A stretch of 64,000 nt of DNA from Tenodera sinensis (GCA_030765045.1 CM060965.1:19420085-19484084), one strand, 5' to 3'; positions 47,978 to 59,270 are shown, numbered from the stretch's first letter. Made by a program: numbers and translations. The notes: generated from the sequence alone by a model not told the origin.

Positions 47978-48112
47978 TTGATTTTGATATTTTATCTGAA
48001 TTAACGCCAGCTGTAAAGGGCTAAGCATGTATATTAATATTTTATGTATAAAAAAAGAATTCAGTAAACATTGTGATAATCCATGTGTAGATGTAATGAT
48101 GTGAATGTTCTA

Positions 48113-48426
48113 GTTGTCTCTTTGGCGCAGTGGCACTGCTGCTTACCAAGTAGGAGACCCAGGTTCGATTCCTGGTGCGGACATGATTTTCTCCCATTGA
48201 GAGACTGGTGCATTCAGTCTCATTAGGTCCTGAGGAACCAACTGAAGAGCTACTTAATTGAGAAGTTGCAGCCCCTGGCCGCAAAGACCACATATGCCGA
48301 CCAGAAGGGACTGGGGTGCTGACCACATCCCACCCTCCAGTACTGCATCCCTATTATAATGCCTGTGGTGGGCAGAGGACTTAGCAGCTTGGCCTGCAAA
48401 GGGCTCTTGCACCATCAGATTAATTA
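48113..48426 (+). repeat. tRNA-derived SINE, family B, perfect 15-bp TSD
   Basis: GATGTGAATGTTCTA occurs at 48098-48112 and 48427-48441. The head 'tctctttggcgcagtggcac' with perfect B box 'ggttcgattcc' differs from the other B copies, while the body ('tcagtctcattaggtcctga') is shared. This is the same body on a different tRNA-like front. Confidence 0.9.
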
Positions 48427-48444
48427 GATGTGAATGTTCTACTG

Positions 48445-49080
48445 GACATTAAGTTTTTATATTAGAACCTAAACAAAAGAATCATTCATTGTATCAATTA
48501 GAATCTGCTTCTTTCAAGTTTTATAATTGGTTCTTAAAGAATGCCTATTAACCTCTTGTGTGGAATCTTTCCATCCATTTTGAAAACTTGAACCTTCTTT
48601 ACTCTCTCTATCACTATAATAGACAAAAGAAGCATTATATTCAACCCAAAAACTCAATATAGAAATTTCACAAGAAATACAAGTTTTGAAGTCCACAAAA
48701 CCCAAATACATTTTTACAAAATTGCCATTTATCTTTCTGTTTTGAGCAGCATAATTCAGAAATGAAAAATTGCATGAATGCCAAATTTAATATTTGAATC
48801 AGTGTTTTGGGCATGCTCCAAAATATGCCTCATGTTTATAAATCCTTTTTGGAAAACAGTGAATTTATTTTTACATTTATGTGCACAAATTGAGGTGTTT
48901 ATTACTCTAGCTTCACTTACTACACCACAAGCTTTGATTCACTGCCACACCTCCTCCGGTGGCTTATATGATCTGTCCATAAAGAAAGCAATTTTTAAAT
49001 TGAGCACCTCTTTAAGTTTGTTAGTTTGCTGGGCCTGAAGTTTAAGCGACTGTTGTCTGCTTATATTGCAATTACAGATT
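48445..49080. other. Unassigned AT-rich sequence
   Basis: Nothing recognised. Confidence 0.4.
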
Positions 49081-49089
49081 GTCATTGTT

Positions 49090-49740
49090 ATCAGTTAAAA
49101 TGGAGAGATACACAAAGGATCAATGCATGCAGATTTTGAAAGTGCATTTCAAGTATGGTGAATGTTATGCAGTGACCATTGAAGACTGTGTGATTTTTGA
49201 TTGGCAAAATGCACCTAATATGTCAACAGTACAGACTGTTAAGGAAATTTGAGGATACAAGATTGACAGTGAACATCAAATCACATGGACATTCTTGTTC
49301 TTGTCAATTGGTGTAGAATGTCGCTCTTGTCTGTAAGAGCATTGCTACGGGTCCAATGAAATCGGTTCACCACCATTCTTAACAGTTTGCAACAAATTTT
49401 AACAAAAGATCTGCATTTGCATCTTTTTAAGATCCAACTAACACAAGAGCTGAAGTAGATGGACCATTTGAAGCATTGAACATTTGCAGCAGTGATGAGA
49501 ATGGTAACCGAGATTGTGTGATTTGACACTGTGTGACTTTTTGTGGGGATACATCAAATCTTGTGTTTATGTGCACAATCCACGAACCATCCCCCAACTG
49601 AAGGCTGAAGTTAGATGCATTGTGGGTCAAATTCAAGTGGAACTTTGCTCTAGAGTCGTAGAAAATTTCATCTACAGAGTGAATGTGTACATACGAAGCC
49701 ATGGAGGACATTTGCCTGATATTTTGTTTCATGTTTAATT
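49090..49740 (+). pseudogene. Internally deleted Tc1/mariner-superfamily transposase
   Basis: An ATG at 49100 starts 'MERYTKDQCMQILKVHFKYG', the N-terminal helix-turn-helix start seen in many insect transposases of this superfamily. 'NAPNMSTVQ' follows (near 49210). The C-terminal part is at 49514-49735: 'LTLCDFLWGYIKSCVYVHNP', then 'VENFIYRV', and it ends 'HGGHLPDILFHV'. The catalytic centre between them is lost. Terminal repeats were not found. Confidence 0.75.
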
Positions 49741-49929
49741 GCAGTTTTTGTGCTTCATATTGACATAATAATATTAGCAATTTTCAAATAAATTATGCGC
49801 TTTATTATTAAACTAAAAATTGCATTCATGGGACACTCTTAAATAGCATTTTGGCTGGATGAACTGTGTAATGAAATTCTTTTCATCTGGAACATCAAAG
49901 TTTAATAAATTATTTTTATTTTTGTGCAT

Positions 49930-50100
49930 GAATAATTTTTCCCAAATGCAGAATTTCTGCTTTTTTTCTATTTCCTCTCAAAAAATGGCTCTTAATGATT
50001 TTAATGAAAATGTCATTAGTTTCAAGACACTACCTGACATTTTGTGTGACCGGTCTTCATTCTAAATTTTGTATAACTTGTAAACTTTATGGAATGGGCA
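49930..50100 (+). repeat. Copy of dispersed repeat family R (fragment)
   Basis: 'ggctcttaatgattttaatg' and 'aaaatgtcattagttt' match 22890-22935 of the better copy. Confidence 0.5.
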
Positions 50101-50104
50101 AAAA

Positions 50105-51857
50105 CCCGCAGCAAAACAGCAGTAGAATCCATTGAAATATTCAATTTGTTTCAAATAACTTTTATAGCATTAGCTATTGTTGAAGTATATATATTGTTAG
50201 ATACATCTTTACGTTTTCCCAGGTGTAACTGTTATGCAGCATCTATAAAATATCTTGTATAATCTTTTTTCTTTTTTTCCAGCATGGGTACATAAGCAAT
50301 CTAAACTCACTTAATAAAATCAGTTCATTTTGTTTTCCATATTGTGTATGCAACATTAGTCCATATTATTTAATTTGGCATTATATCTAGTTGAAAATTT
50401 GTTATAACACCATAAATAGAAGAATTACATTTTGTAGGAATCCTTTAAAATATAAGGGGTTGTGTGGTACTTTAACAGTTACAGAAAATGCGAATGTCAT
50501 GCATCAGATTTTTCCATCACACATTTAAGCACTTTGCCTTTGAACTCTTGAACTGTCCTCATGAAATACATAATGAATTTAGGTGATTTAAGTTATCCTG
50601 TCTTAAAACATAAGGCATTTAATCCACCAATTTAAGGAAATATTAGCCATCATGATTAAAATGTGGTTTCCATTTTCAGTAAAGCTTGTTTCTCAGAACA
50701 GAATAATGCATATACTTTTACTTCATGGTTTTATTGGTGAATTTCTATTTATTTAATAGTTACAAAAGTGTGTTTGAACAGTTTTGAGAATCGTATTTTT
50801 TTCCAAAAATATTTCTCTAATTAAAAATAGGTAAAGAAGTTCAAATAAAAAGTTATTTTAAAAAAATTCATCCCATAATGCCCCCAAAATAATATTTGTT
50901 TGGCAAAATGTGCGCATTTTAAGAAAGGCAATGAAATGCATTAGTGTCAAAAGAGGTAATTAACCTTAAAAAATTAAGTTGGTAATATACCTTAAAAAAT
51001 TAAATTGGCAATATGAAATACATTCTATAGTAAAATAAAGTACTAAAAAGAAATGAGAGGTATTTAAAAACACCAACAGTAAGTTTGTTGGCATAAATAA
51101 ACAATAATTACTAAAAAGAAATGTTTGAAGTGGAAGAAAGCAAATATGGTTGTAAAGAGGCAAAAGAATTATTGGATAAAAAAAGATTTGCGAAAGTAAA
51201 TACACAAAATATGATGAATAACATTTTCTGAAATGTGCAAGCCAAATGCCAGCAAGTTACCTTAAACTTAGTCCATCTTCCCAAATTTCCTTTCCAAGTT
51301 ATCATTTTATTCCAATATTTTTTTTTTTTCACCGTAGATGAAGTGAAACAAAAATGCACAAAATCACAAATTGGCAAAAGGTGCTCTGAAAAATAAGCAT
51401 AATAAATTACAATCTTTTGTAAGATTTAAGTATTAAATCGTGTTTTTTTAAGTACTGAACAATTGTATGAATTTATTTAGCAATATATAATAATAATTAA
51501 TCATTTTGATTATGGCATGGGTGTATGTTTGGTGCTCCACGAAAGGCAATATACTAATCTTCACAAGTGTCCTAACAAGGAGTATGTTGAGTTATTTTCA
51601 TTGCACATTGTCTCGTGATATGTAATGACTTCACAAAAGCTCTCTGCAAGACAGGCTATTTTTGTAATCTCTGACAATGTAAATAAGCCATAGTTTTAAC
51701 AGGTTTATTACATTATTGGTTTAGGAAACCTTTATGGTATGCCTTAAATAACCAGTTATCCATGACTTTCAACAGGATAATGATCTGCTTATAGCTTTAT
51801 GATTGTTTAAAAATTGTTTATGTGTATATTAACTGTTGATGATTGTGCTCCTAACAG
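50105..51857. other. Intron or upstream sequence before the first visible exon
   Basis: AT-rich with no recognised repeat of note. The acceptor for the exon is 'tgctcctaacag' ending at 51857. A short SINE tail remnant ('aacaccaacagtaagtttg') lies at about 51070-51100. Confidence 0.5.
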
Positions 51858-52120
51858 ATTCAAGCAGACTGAAGAGGATTTACAGACAGGGATGTATAAA
51901 ATCCTGGAACATATAAAGAACCATGACGATGCGTGGCCATTTGCTGATCCTGTGGATGAAGACTATGCTCCTCGATATTATTCCATTATTCGGCAGCCTA
52001 TGGACCTTCAAAGAATGGAAGATAAGCTTGATGAAGGAGAATATTTAACTTTTGCAGACTTCAAAGCTGACTTCCAGCTGATAGTGGACAACTGCAAGCA
52101 GTACAATGGGACTGATAATG
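51858..52120 (+). CDS. CECR2: CECR2/dikar-like gene, exon with most of the bromodomain
   Basis: An internal exon: acceptor 'ctcctaacag' ends at 51857 and donor 'g|gtaatt' starts at 52121. It begins with the last base of a codon and ends with the first base of one. The protein starts FKQTEEDLQTGMYKILEHIK and holds the bromodomain from helix Z to helix B. Visible signatures are the WPF shelf (WPFADPVDE), PRYYSIIRQPMDL with the conserved Tyr, and NCKQYNG with the acetyl-lysine-binding Asn. CECR2, and its fly counterpart dikar, is a non-catalytic subunit of ISWI-type nucleosome remodellers that reads acetylated chromatin in the nucleus. WPF..PVDE.YAP.YY and CxxYNG are closer to CECR2 than to BPTF. 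The ATG at 51814 is intronic, not a start. Upstream exons (DDT-type region) were not found in the window, so that intron is very long or the exons are short. Confidence 0.85.
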
Positions 52121-52267
52121 GTAATTTTTACTTTCTCTACCATGTTCCTAGTAGATAGAAAAGGTATTTGATATTGAGGTTTCACTCAAAATGCATGTTT
52201 TGAGGTCCGTGAATCCATCTGCATGCATGCAACAGTATAACACAAAATTGAAATAAATACTAAATTT

Positions 52268-52808
52268 TATTATTATTTATGCCAATGAACTTATGGCTGG
52301 TGTTTTTAAACACACAAGCCGTGTGTGGGCAATGTTTGAGAGGTAGAATCGGAACTGAAAAATTCAGTGCCACAGCCAGGATTCGAACTACAGATCTTTT
52401 GCTTCACACGTGCCTGCTCTAACCACTGAGCTACTGTGACAACTTACCAGTATGACATTGAATTCTCCAACTGTGCATTGAATTTTTCAGTTCCAATTCT
52501 ACCTCTCAGACATTGCCCACACACGGCTTGTGTATTTAAAAACACCAGCAGTAAGTTTGTTGGCACAAATAAATAATAATTACCATCTGAAGGTTAATTA
52601 ATGCTGGGACAAAGTACTTACAATTGTATGTTGCCCTTGGGTATTTATCTCTGATGTGAGATTCCCTTTGTGGTTTACTGGAAGAAATATGAATTGATTG
52701 GAGAATTCAATCTCATACTGGCAAGTTGTCACAGTAGCTCAATGGTTGCAGCAGCCGCACATGAAGCTGTGCTGTGGCATTGAATTCTTGAATTCTTCAG
52801 TACCTCTC
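52268..52808 (-). repeat. Palindromic tRNA-SINE (family P), copy II, with nested tail
   Basis: TSD ACTAAATTT occurs at 52259-52267 and 52809-52817. The minus-strand head and tail lie on the left (tail phrase 'gccaatgaacttatgg'). The + strand head is on the right ('gtagctcaatggttgcagca'). Between them, at about 52470-52583, an extra + strand SINE tail is inserted. The centre ('tatctctgatgtgagattcc', 'ggagaattcaat') is the one seen in copies I and III. It lies in the intron after the bromodomain exon. Confidence 0.85.
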
Positions 52809-52817
52809 ACTAAATTT

Positions 52818-53150
52818 GATGTTAAGGTTCAGCATCTTCCAAAGATGTGACACCAAAATTTTCAAGAAATTCCTCCCACATCAAACTACCCTTTATATGG
52901 AAGATTTTTTAAAATTTCAGTTTTCTAAAAAATGGCATAACTATATTGCATAAAATACCAAATGTGTAAGATATTTACATGACAAATAAAATGTGTATCT
53001 GGAATTCATTAGAAATATGTCATAAAATCGTCTTAATTCTGAAGGAATTTTTTACAATTTTGTATAACTGCTAAACCATGAGATAGACAAAGGCTTACTC
53101 ACAAAAAATATAGATCTAACACACACAATTTAACACAAGTCTATGGAGAA
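52818..53150 (+). repeat. Copy of dispersed repeat family R
   Basis: 'catcttccaaagatgtgaca' and 'aactaccctttatatggaag' match 430-530 and 22800-22870. The right part 'gtataactgctaaaccatga' matches 23010-23035. Confidence 0.55.
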
Positions 53151-53164
53151 TTTAATGTTGTGCA

Positions 53165-53250
53165 GGCATGTTGCCATGGTAGCTCAGTGGTTAGAGCAAG
53201 TGGATGGAGACTGGTAGATCCATGGTTCAACTTCTGACTATAGCAGGGGT
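53165..53250 (+). repeat. tRNA-like SINE head
   Basis: 'ccatggtagctcagtggttag' (A box) and 'ccatggttcaacttctgac' (worn B box). The body is not recognisable. Confidence 0.5.
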
Positions 53251-53254
53251 TGGT

Positions 53255-54035
53255 AAATCTGCACCAGCTGGTGATATAATGTAATATCACAGTAAGGAGC
53301 AAAGCAATACTGTGTTCTGATTCACCCTCCCTCCTTCTAACCACACGCGTTCAAAGGTACACAAGTAGTGGTATAAACCACACCAATACGACATGGCTGT
53401 TTCGAAACCACAGAAATGCAAAGGAACCTTCTTGTATATTTATGTAGCTTTGTTAGCAAAGTTAAAAAAGAGTTCTAACATAAAAAGTTTATGGTCTCAA
53501 AGCAATAAACCATGATTTTCAACTTTTCGCAAATCCTTTCACATGGACATGAAACGGTAAAATCACAATTACAAATTGAGATTGTGAATTTACAGACAAA
53601 GAAATCACAATTACAAATTAAGGCTGGTGTAGATTTATTTAGACAACTGGAAACCGTAACATTTCCGTCTTTAGTAATATGCTGCACATATTAGTGCTAT
53701 GTTTAGCATAATATGTGTGTGTGCGTGTGCGCAGGTGTGGGTGGGCATGGGTGCGTGTCTGTGAGCAACTTTTTTGTCTAAAATGAAATTTATAAAATCT
53801 AAAAGCAGATTACGACTGACAGATAAAACACAGCATCAGCGTACTCTGTTGATGTCAGTGTGTACTTATGAAGTAACTTAAATATATGCGAAACTGTAAA
53901 GCTCTAGATAAAGTGAAGAATAGATGAAAAATTAATGTTAAAGCCTTATCATGTATAGGATATGTATTAAACATATCCATATAAAATCAAATGGGCGTAC
54001 AAAATCTTTTGTATAGAATTTCACATTTTCATTAA
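53255..54035. other. Intronic, unassigned
   Basis: Contains a (GT)n-like stretch at about 53715-53765. No coding signal. Confidence 0.45.
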
Positions 54036-54039
54036 GCAG

Positions 54040-54590
54040 TTATTCTCTCAGATTCCAGGGCAGCAATAATAGCTATTAGTTCCAAAACTTCAAAAACACC
54101 TAGTCTTCCAATGGATACCAGCTCACTATGTACTGAGTGGTAATGACAAAGCTGATTTTCTTGCAAAAAAGGGTACCAGCAGTGTACAGAAATCTATAGT
54201 TAATCTACCATTTTATGCAGCTAAAAGATTAGTCAACTCTGAATTCAAAATAATTATTGCAAAATATTACTATGAAAAATCAAAAAATAAAAGATGGGAA
54301 CTACAAAACATTCAAACAGTAATTCTTAAGTATCCTCGAAAAACAGCAGTTGCACCCTTCAGGTTGATTACGGGACATGATTGTCTGGCAAAACATTTGA
54401 ACAGAATTGGGATATCTTCTTCACCACTCTGTCCTCTATGTGATCTGCAAGAGGAAATGGACCAAGACCACCTTCAAATATGCCCGGCCATTTCTAGTGC
54501 GCCATCCATCAGTGAAAAATATTGGAGAACAAGCAGATTAATGACTTCATTGTCAGAAATCCAGCATTAGCTAACAACATATAAAGTAAA
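54040..54590 (+). pseudogene. Jockey-type LINE ORF2 3' end: RNase H plus zinc-ribbon-like tail
   Basis: From about 54090: 'FQWIPAHYVLSGNDKADFLA' style RNase H end, then a frame at 54364-54570 starting 'MITGHDCLAKHLNRIGISSS' with cysteines in PLCPLCDLQEEMDQDHLQIC, the CxxC..H..C tail of these elements. The 3' UTR start matches the fragment at 1383-1440. It sits in the intron on the gene's sense strand. Confidence 0.8.
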
Positions 54591-55017
54591 ATCTATTCTC
54601 AAGTTCTTACTCTGCCACTGTGACTTCCAAAATCCCCTTGTTCAAAGTATGCATTACATATGTGCATGTTGGGTTGTGTCCGTGATATCACCATTGCTGC
54701 AATCGCGATGACCAATTTGCTGACTCCTGGACTAAGGTATTGAATTTTTCATTCTGATTCTACCCTATATAACTACACTTAGAATGGAGCATACATCTCC
54801 TTGCAGTATAGACAATGCTGCCAAAACATAATAGACATTTCCTTCGATCTCTTCAGTATTGTAAGGAAATTAAAAATGCACTTTATTGTCACTGTACTTA
54901 ATGTTTGCACAAAATCTTTCATTAAATTTGATGTAAAATAAAATTTCTTGTGATATTTTTCTTACTAATGTTTGATAATAGTTTAAAATGCTCATGGCTG
55001 TAATTTGTTTGGTGCAG

Positions 55018-55243
55018 AATACACCGAGATGGTGGCAAATCTTCAGGAGGCATTCCAGACTGCAGCAGAACGATACTTAGAGTCAGACCCATCATCAGAT
55101 GAGGAAATAGCTGTAGAATTTCCCACATCATCAGAGAGTCGTTCTGAGCCTCAGAGGCATAAGCATCACCACCACAGACATCACCATCGTGCACGAAGGA
55201 AGAAGGAAAAATCAAAACACCGTTCCTCGCACACTGGTAGCAG
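55018..55243 (+). CDS. CECR2: CECR2/dikar-like gene, exon with end of bromodomain and basic tract
   Basis: Acceptor 'tttggtgcag' ends at 55017 and donor 'cag|gtaatt' starts at 55244. The first two bases complete a Glu codon begun in the previous exon, giving YNGTDNEYTEMVANLQEAF across the junction, which matches the CECR2 pattern (human-type ...YNG..SEYTKM..NL..CF). It completes helix C. An acidic Ser-rich linker (ESDPSSDEE) follows, then a tract of about 30 residues rich in His, Arg and Lys (KHHHHRHHH, RARRKKEKSKHR), probably disordered and possibly nucleic-acid-binding or a nuclear localisation signal (inference). It ends with two bases of a Ser codon. Confidence 0.85.
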
Positions 55244-55689
55244 GTAATTTTATTTAAATAATAGTTACATTGCTAGAAGTAATCATATCAAATAGAATGC
55301 TTTTATGTATTTTTCAGGGGGACTTCTTTTCTTTTTTAATTAAATATTTTTAATGATGGAATTAATCACATTTTGCAGTCAATACTTTATAGCAAATATC
55401 TTATTATTACAATACTGTAAACTCTTAATGTGTTTTGCGTACGTCTGCATCATCAGCTACCTTCAACTGCCAGAATGACTTGAAGCGTTTGCTCTGGAAT
55501 CTTGAGGCTCTCCTACAGGCTTCTGATTAACCTACGGAGTAGGCTGTCTTCTGTAGGAATTTCATAATTTATTAGTGTTGACTCATATTTTTTTGAAGAA
55601 TATCTTCTCCCAAGTGTCAAGTTCTATTGGTTTTTGTACTGGTTTCAAAGGTAGACACTGTTTTTAATACTGTGTGTAGAGCTCCAAAA

Positions 55690-55885
55690 ATGGTACGCTA
55701 CTGCTGATTTTTTGTCTACTTTGTGTACTGGAGGTACTCCTTAAGACGAGTTCCAATATTTCTTTTGGTTTTTCCTATATACATTTTTTCACAATCTTCA
55801 CAACTGATTTCATAAATTTCTAGTTCCTTTGATGAATGTGTTACCTTGGATCTGTTCGATTTAATTAAGTTTCCTAAATTACAAA
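55690..55885 (-). pseudogene. Penelope-like GIY-YIG fragment
   Basis: On the minus strand one frame reads 'IYEISCEDCEKMYIGKTKRN' followed by IGTRLKE, the GIY-YIG endonuclease start (here IYE...MYIGKT). This is a different subfamily from the pair at 24-27 kb, which has IYK...YTGTT. Only the domain core is left. Confidence 0.8.
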
Positions 55886-55929
55886 ATGTACAAAAATAAT
55901 GGGAATAATTAATAATATGAAATCACTTT

Positions 55930-56150
55930 AGTGCAAAGGAATACAAGACTATGGCTCTATAAGACACTTGCAAGACCAGTTTTATGTTATGGTAGTGAAG
56001 CATGGACACTACGAAAAAGAAATGAATACCAGAAGAACTGGTTGGCTCATCTTAAACAAATGCCACCTCACAGAATTCCAATACCATCCTCAAGGTAAAA
56101 GATTGTTGAAACATCCAAAAAAGCATTGGATAGAAAACTCCTCCTCTTAA
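55930..56150 (+). pseudogene. LINE (RTE/CR1-like) ORF C-terminal fragment
   Basis: 'RLYKTLARPVLCYGSEAWTL' (near 55952-56010) is the well-known block after the RT domain. An internal deletion leads to 'NWLAHLKQMPPHRIP' and 'HPQGKRLLKHPKKHWIENS', the conserved end. It is a dead fragment in the intron. Confidence 0.8.
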
Positions 56151-56429
56151 CAGGCCAACTGGCCTCATATTTGTATGGAAGAAGATGTGTCTGTTTTATA
56201 GGGCTAACACTATGTCCTAATGATGAAAGATCTTTTGGAATTTTCTCACGAGTTCAGGTGGTGTATGGATTTTTTTAAACTTTTTCTTGTCTTTTTCACT
56301 GTTGAGTGGTTACTCTATCATAATTTCACTTCACTGTGTACCACTTTCAGCCAGTTTAATTAATTGATTAAATACATAGCATTGCTGGATGATAAATTAA
56401 GTTAGCTACGATAACTATGAATAGGTGAT

Positions 56430-56775
56430 AGCCTCTGTAGTGCAGCGGTAGCATGCCTCCCTCTGGCACAGAGTACCTGGGTTCGATTCTTGCTACCAGT
56501 GTGGGGATTTATCTCCCGCTGGGAGGTCTGACAGGGTGCACTCAGCCTCATTAGGTCCCAGAAGGGCCAATTGAGGAGCTACTTAATAAAATAGTAGCAA
56601 CCCCAGGTCGCGAAGACTGCATAACTGGACAGGAAGGCTCAAAGCACTGACCACGTCCCACCCTCCATTTCTGCACCCCACTTATGACACCTGTACTGAG
56701 CAGAGGTGGAGGACACAGCAACCAGGTGGTAAGCCTTGCCCCGCAAGGGACTGTTGCACTGGGTGAGTAGTGATT
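56430..56775 (+). repeat. tRNA-derived SINE, family B
   Basis: A box 'gtagtgcagcggtagcatgc', B box 'gggttcgattc', body 'cactcagcctcattaggtcc' as at 29355 and 48113. The TSD is unclear. Confidence 0.85.
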
Positions 56776-56894
56776 AGAACTCATGACCAAATCCGAAAGA
56801 CACAGCATGTAATTAATTTTCAGAATTTTCTTTCCAGTATGGTTAATAACTAAAATAAAAGAGGCATTTAGAAATGATTTACAATAGTAGTTTT

Positions 56895-57197
56895 TTATTC
56901 CTTTAATGAACATGTTTCAATGTAGGTACATAAGATCTCTCGATTTACTTCCAACTGACATAAATACACCATTGCCACCTTCCTGGTAACTTCATTATTA
57001 CATCACAGAAACATTATTTGGGGGTACTCTGCACCCACTTGTGGACAGCCACCTGCAACTTTTCATTCTTGCCAAATTTTTTACATCACAATACATCTTT
57101 TAAGTTGACGAATAAAGCATGTTCAGATGGAGCGAGATCCAATGAATTTGATGGGTATGGCACAAGAATGAATGCCAGTGATGGCAGCTTTACAGTT
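56895..57197 (-). pseudogene. Mariner transposase relic, C-terminal side of the LTR insertion
   Basis: The minus strand shows 'YPSNSLDLAPSEHALFVNLK' (third catalytic Asp in the SxDLAPS block) and 'KKFGKNEKLQVAVHKW'. The reading continues to about 56900. The N-terminal side is at 62240-62640 beyond the LTR element. Confidence 0.8.
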
Positions 57198-57753
57198 GGT
57201 GCAGTTTTTATAAAAAGATAGTCAACACATATCAGCGTGAATATAGCAGCAGGAATAATGTTTTTACTGAATGATGAAATAGAGTGGTAGCAGACGCTAT
57301 TTTTATCTTCAGGGTCGTGGTAACAGAATGGAATGCATAAATCAACGTTCCTTTTATCACAACATATTTATTCGTTAATTTACACTTTTAGCACCATATT
57401 AATTAATCAACAATCTTCACAGTTTGGTAGAATCTACACTGTATAAAGGTTTGGGTGAAAGTTACATGTTCACGCGCTATCAAAAAAAAAAACACATCCT
57501 TTCAACTTGAGCTCACAGACGCTAATGAAAAAAGAGTCCCTGGCGCCGGTATGACGCAACACCGCCATTCTTATGTATTCATCCGCGCAACAGTTCTCAT
57601 TGGTTGAACTCAAAGTGACGAGAAAACATTGGCTATCTTGAATATTAAAAAAAATAAGTCCCTGATACACTCAAATTAAAAGAATTAGAAATTTACACAC
57701 TCTTACAAAAATATTTACATGAACGATTTTCTATTAGTCAATATTCTGTCTCA
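57198..57753 (-). repeat. 3' LTR of the gag-only element
   Basis: Over 57239-57753 it differs from the other LTR by two substitutions and one base in an A run. The first 41 bases (57198-57238) match only loosely. Confidence 0.85.
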
Positions 57754-57850
57754 TATGCCCCTTGTTTTGTTTTTCAAGTTGTCACCTTATTTACAATCTT
57801 GAAACACAATACAATACTTCTCCCTACTCCTATGATTCAATCACTTTGTA

Positions 57851-57852
<2 letters not shown>

Positions 57853-57897
<45 letters not shown>
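57853..57897. repeat. (T)45 homopolymer inside the LTR element
   Basis: 45 uninterrupted T on the + strand, so A45 in the element's sense RNA, between the gag stop and the 3' LTR. Confidence 0.95.
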
Positions 57898-57900
<3 letters not shown>

Positions 57901-57959
57901 GTCTTCTTCACTGTTTGTCTTTGTCTTTTGTTTTGACATGATACAGCATGTCTTTATAA

Positions 57960-58310
57960 ATTTCACATATTCGATTACTACACAATACATTCAGTTATTA
58001 TACAATACATATCCAGTTATTGTACAACACATTTAGTTATTACACAACATGTCCAATTATTATACAATACATATTCAGTCATTGTACAATATACCCAGTT
58101 ATCATATCACATATGTTGTTGTTATACAATACACCTTCAGTCATTATACAATACATATTCAGTTATTGTACAACGCATTTAGTTATTACTCAACATATTC
58201 AGTTATTACACAATATATCCAGTTATCATACAATACATATTCAGTTATTGTACACCACATATTCAGTTCTTATACAACACATACTCAGTTATTGTACATT
58301 TGACATTGAC
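57960..58310. repeat. Tandem array of about 20-22-bp units
   Basis: Degenerate units around 'cagttattatacaatacata' repeat about 15 times, giving several low-complexity open frames that are not genes. Confidence 0.9.
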
Positions 58311-59270
58311 ACAAATATAATTTAAGTGTTTCATGGTTTATTATGTGGTTTTTGACTTGTATTCATTGCTATGAGGAGAGAAAAACAGGATACAAATTTT
58401 GAGCTAATGATTATGATCATGTTTATGGCAATACTTTATTCAGTTCTTTGCCTTCTTTGTCTTATAAACTTGTTATGTATAGGCAGGTTGTTGAGTCGGT
58501 TCTTAAACTCTGATGTTACTAATGGTACTAATTTTCTTAATTGGGTTATTATTCATTGTTGTTTGGTTCAACATTTCTTCGAGCTTAGCATTGGCTATAT
58601 TCATCTTAATTCATGGGCATTGTTTTTCTGATTATGGTTTTCCTCACTTCACTAATTGTCATTTCTTTGTCTCTTATTTCTATAAGAGAAAACTTCTATA
58701 CTTACAATTATTCTGTAATTGTATTATTTTTCTTCTCAATTTACCCTCAACATCTTTGTGTCAAAATATTATATCTTTTTCATCATAATTGATTCATTTT
58801 TATCTTTGTCCCTGACATCCTTATGTCAAAAACATATTATCTTCCGTCGCTATGATTCATTTCTTTAATGACAATCAGTGTCCTCGTCTGTTTTTGTTGA
58901 CAATGCTCTTTGTGGTCGATATAGCCAATGACTATGTTGATTTTCTTCCTTGTTGTAATTCCTAATCTGAACATAATTTTCTATAAGTAACCCATTAAAA
59001 ATTGTTATCTTCTTTCATCTCTACTACTCCTGCCTTACACATTCGTTGGCAAAGACTATTTGGTCCTTTCTTTGTATGGCTTCAATTTATTTTTTATGGT
59101 ATCTTCCTACCAACTTGCCATTTGTGTTCTGTAGCTCATACGTGTGATCACCCAGCTGTTTTGTTATGACCAGTGGTTCCATCTCTCTCTTCGTGTAGCC
59201 ATCATGGTGTCGATGTCAATTGTAGGTTGCTGAGATTTTGTTGTTTGTCATCCACTCGGTTGGGACGAAC
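58311..59270. other. Internal non-coding part of the LTR element
   Basis: Lies downstream of gag in the element's sense strand. No pol-like motif was recognised on the minus strand. Confidence 0.6.

Noticed and set aside
51814..52158. Bromodomain frame as a complete small gene from its ATG
   Set aside because: Consensus acceptor at 51857 and donor at 52121 match the CECR2 exon, and the downstream exons join in phase.
57960..58310. CRISPR-like array
   Set aside because: Units are contiguous and degenerate with no spacers, in a eukaryotic retroelement.
58020..58325. Open frames of 84-101 codons rich in Tyr, Ile, Ser and Thr
   Set aside because: Two overlapping frames across the same tandem array; simple repeat, not protein.
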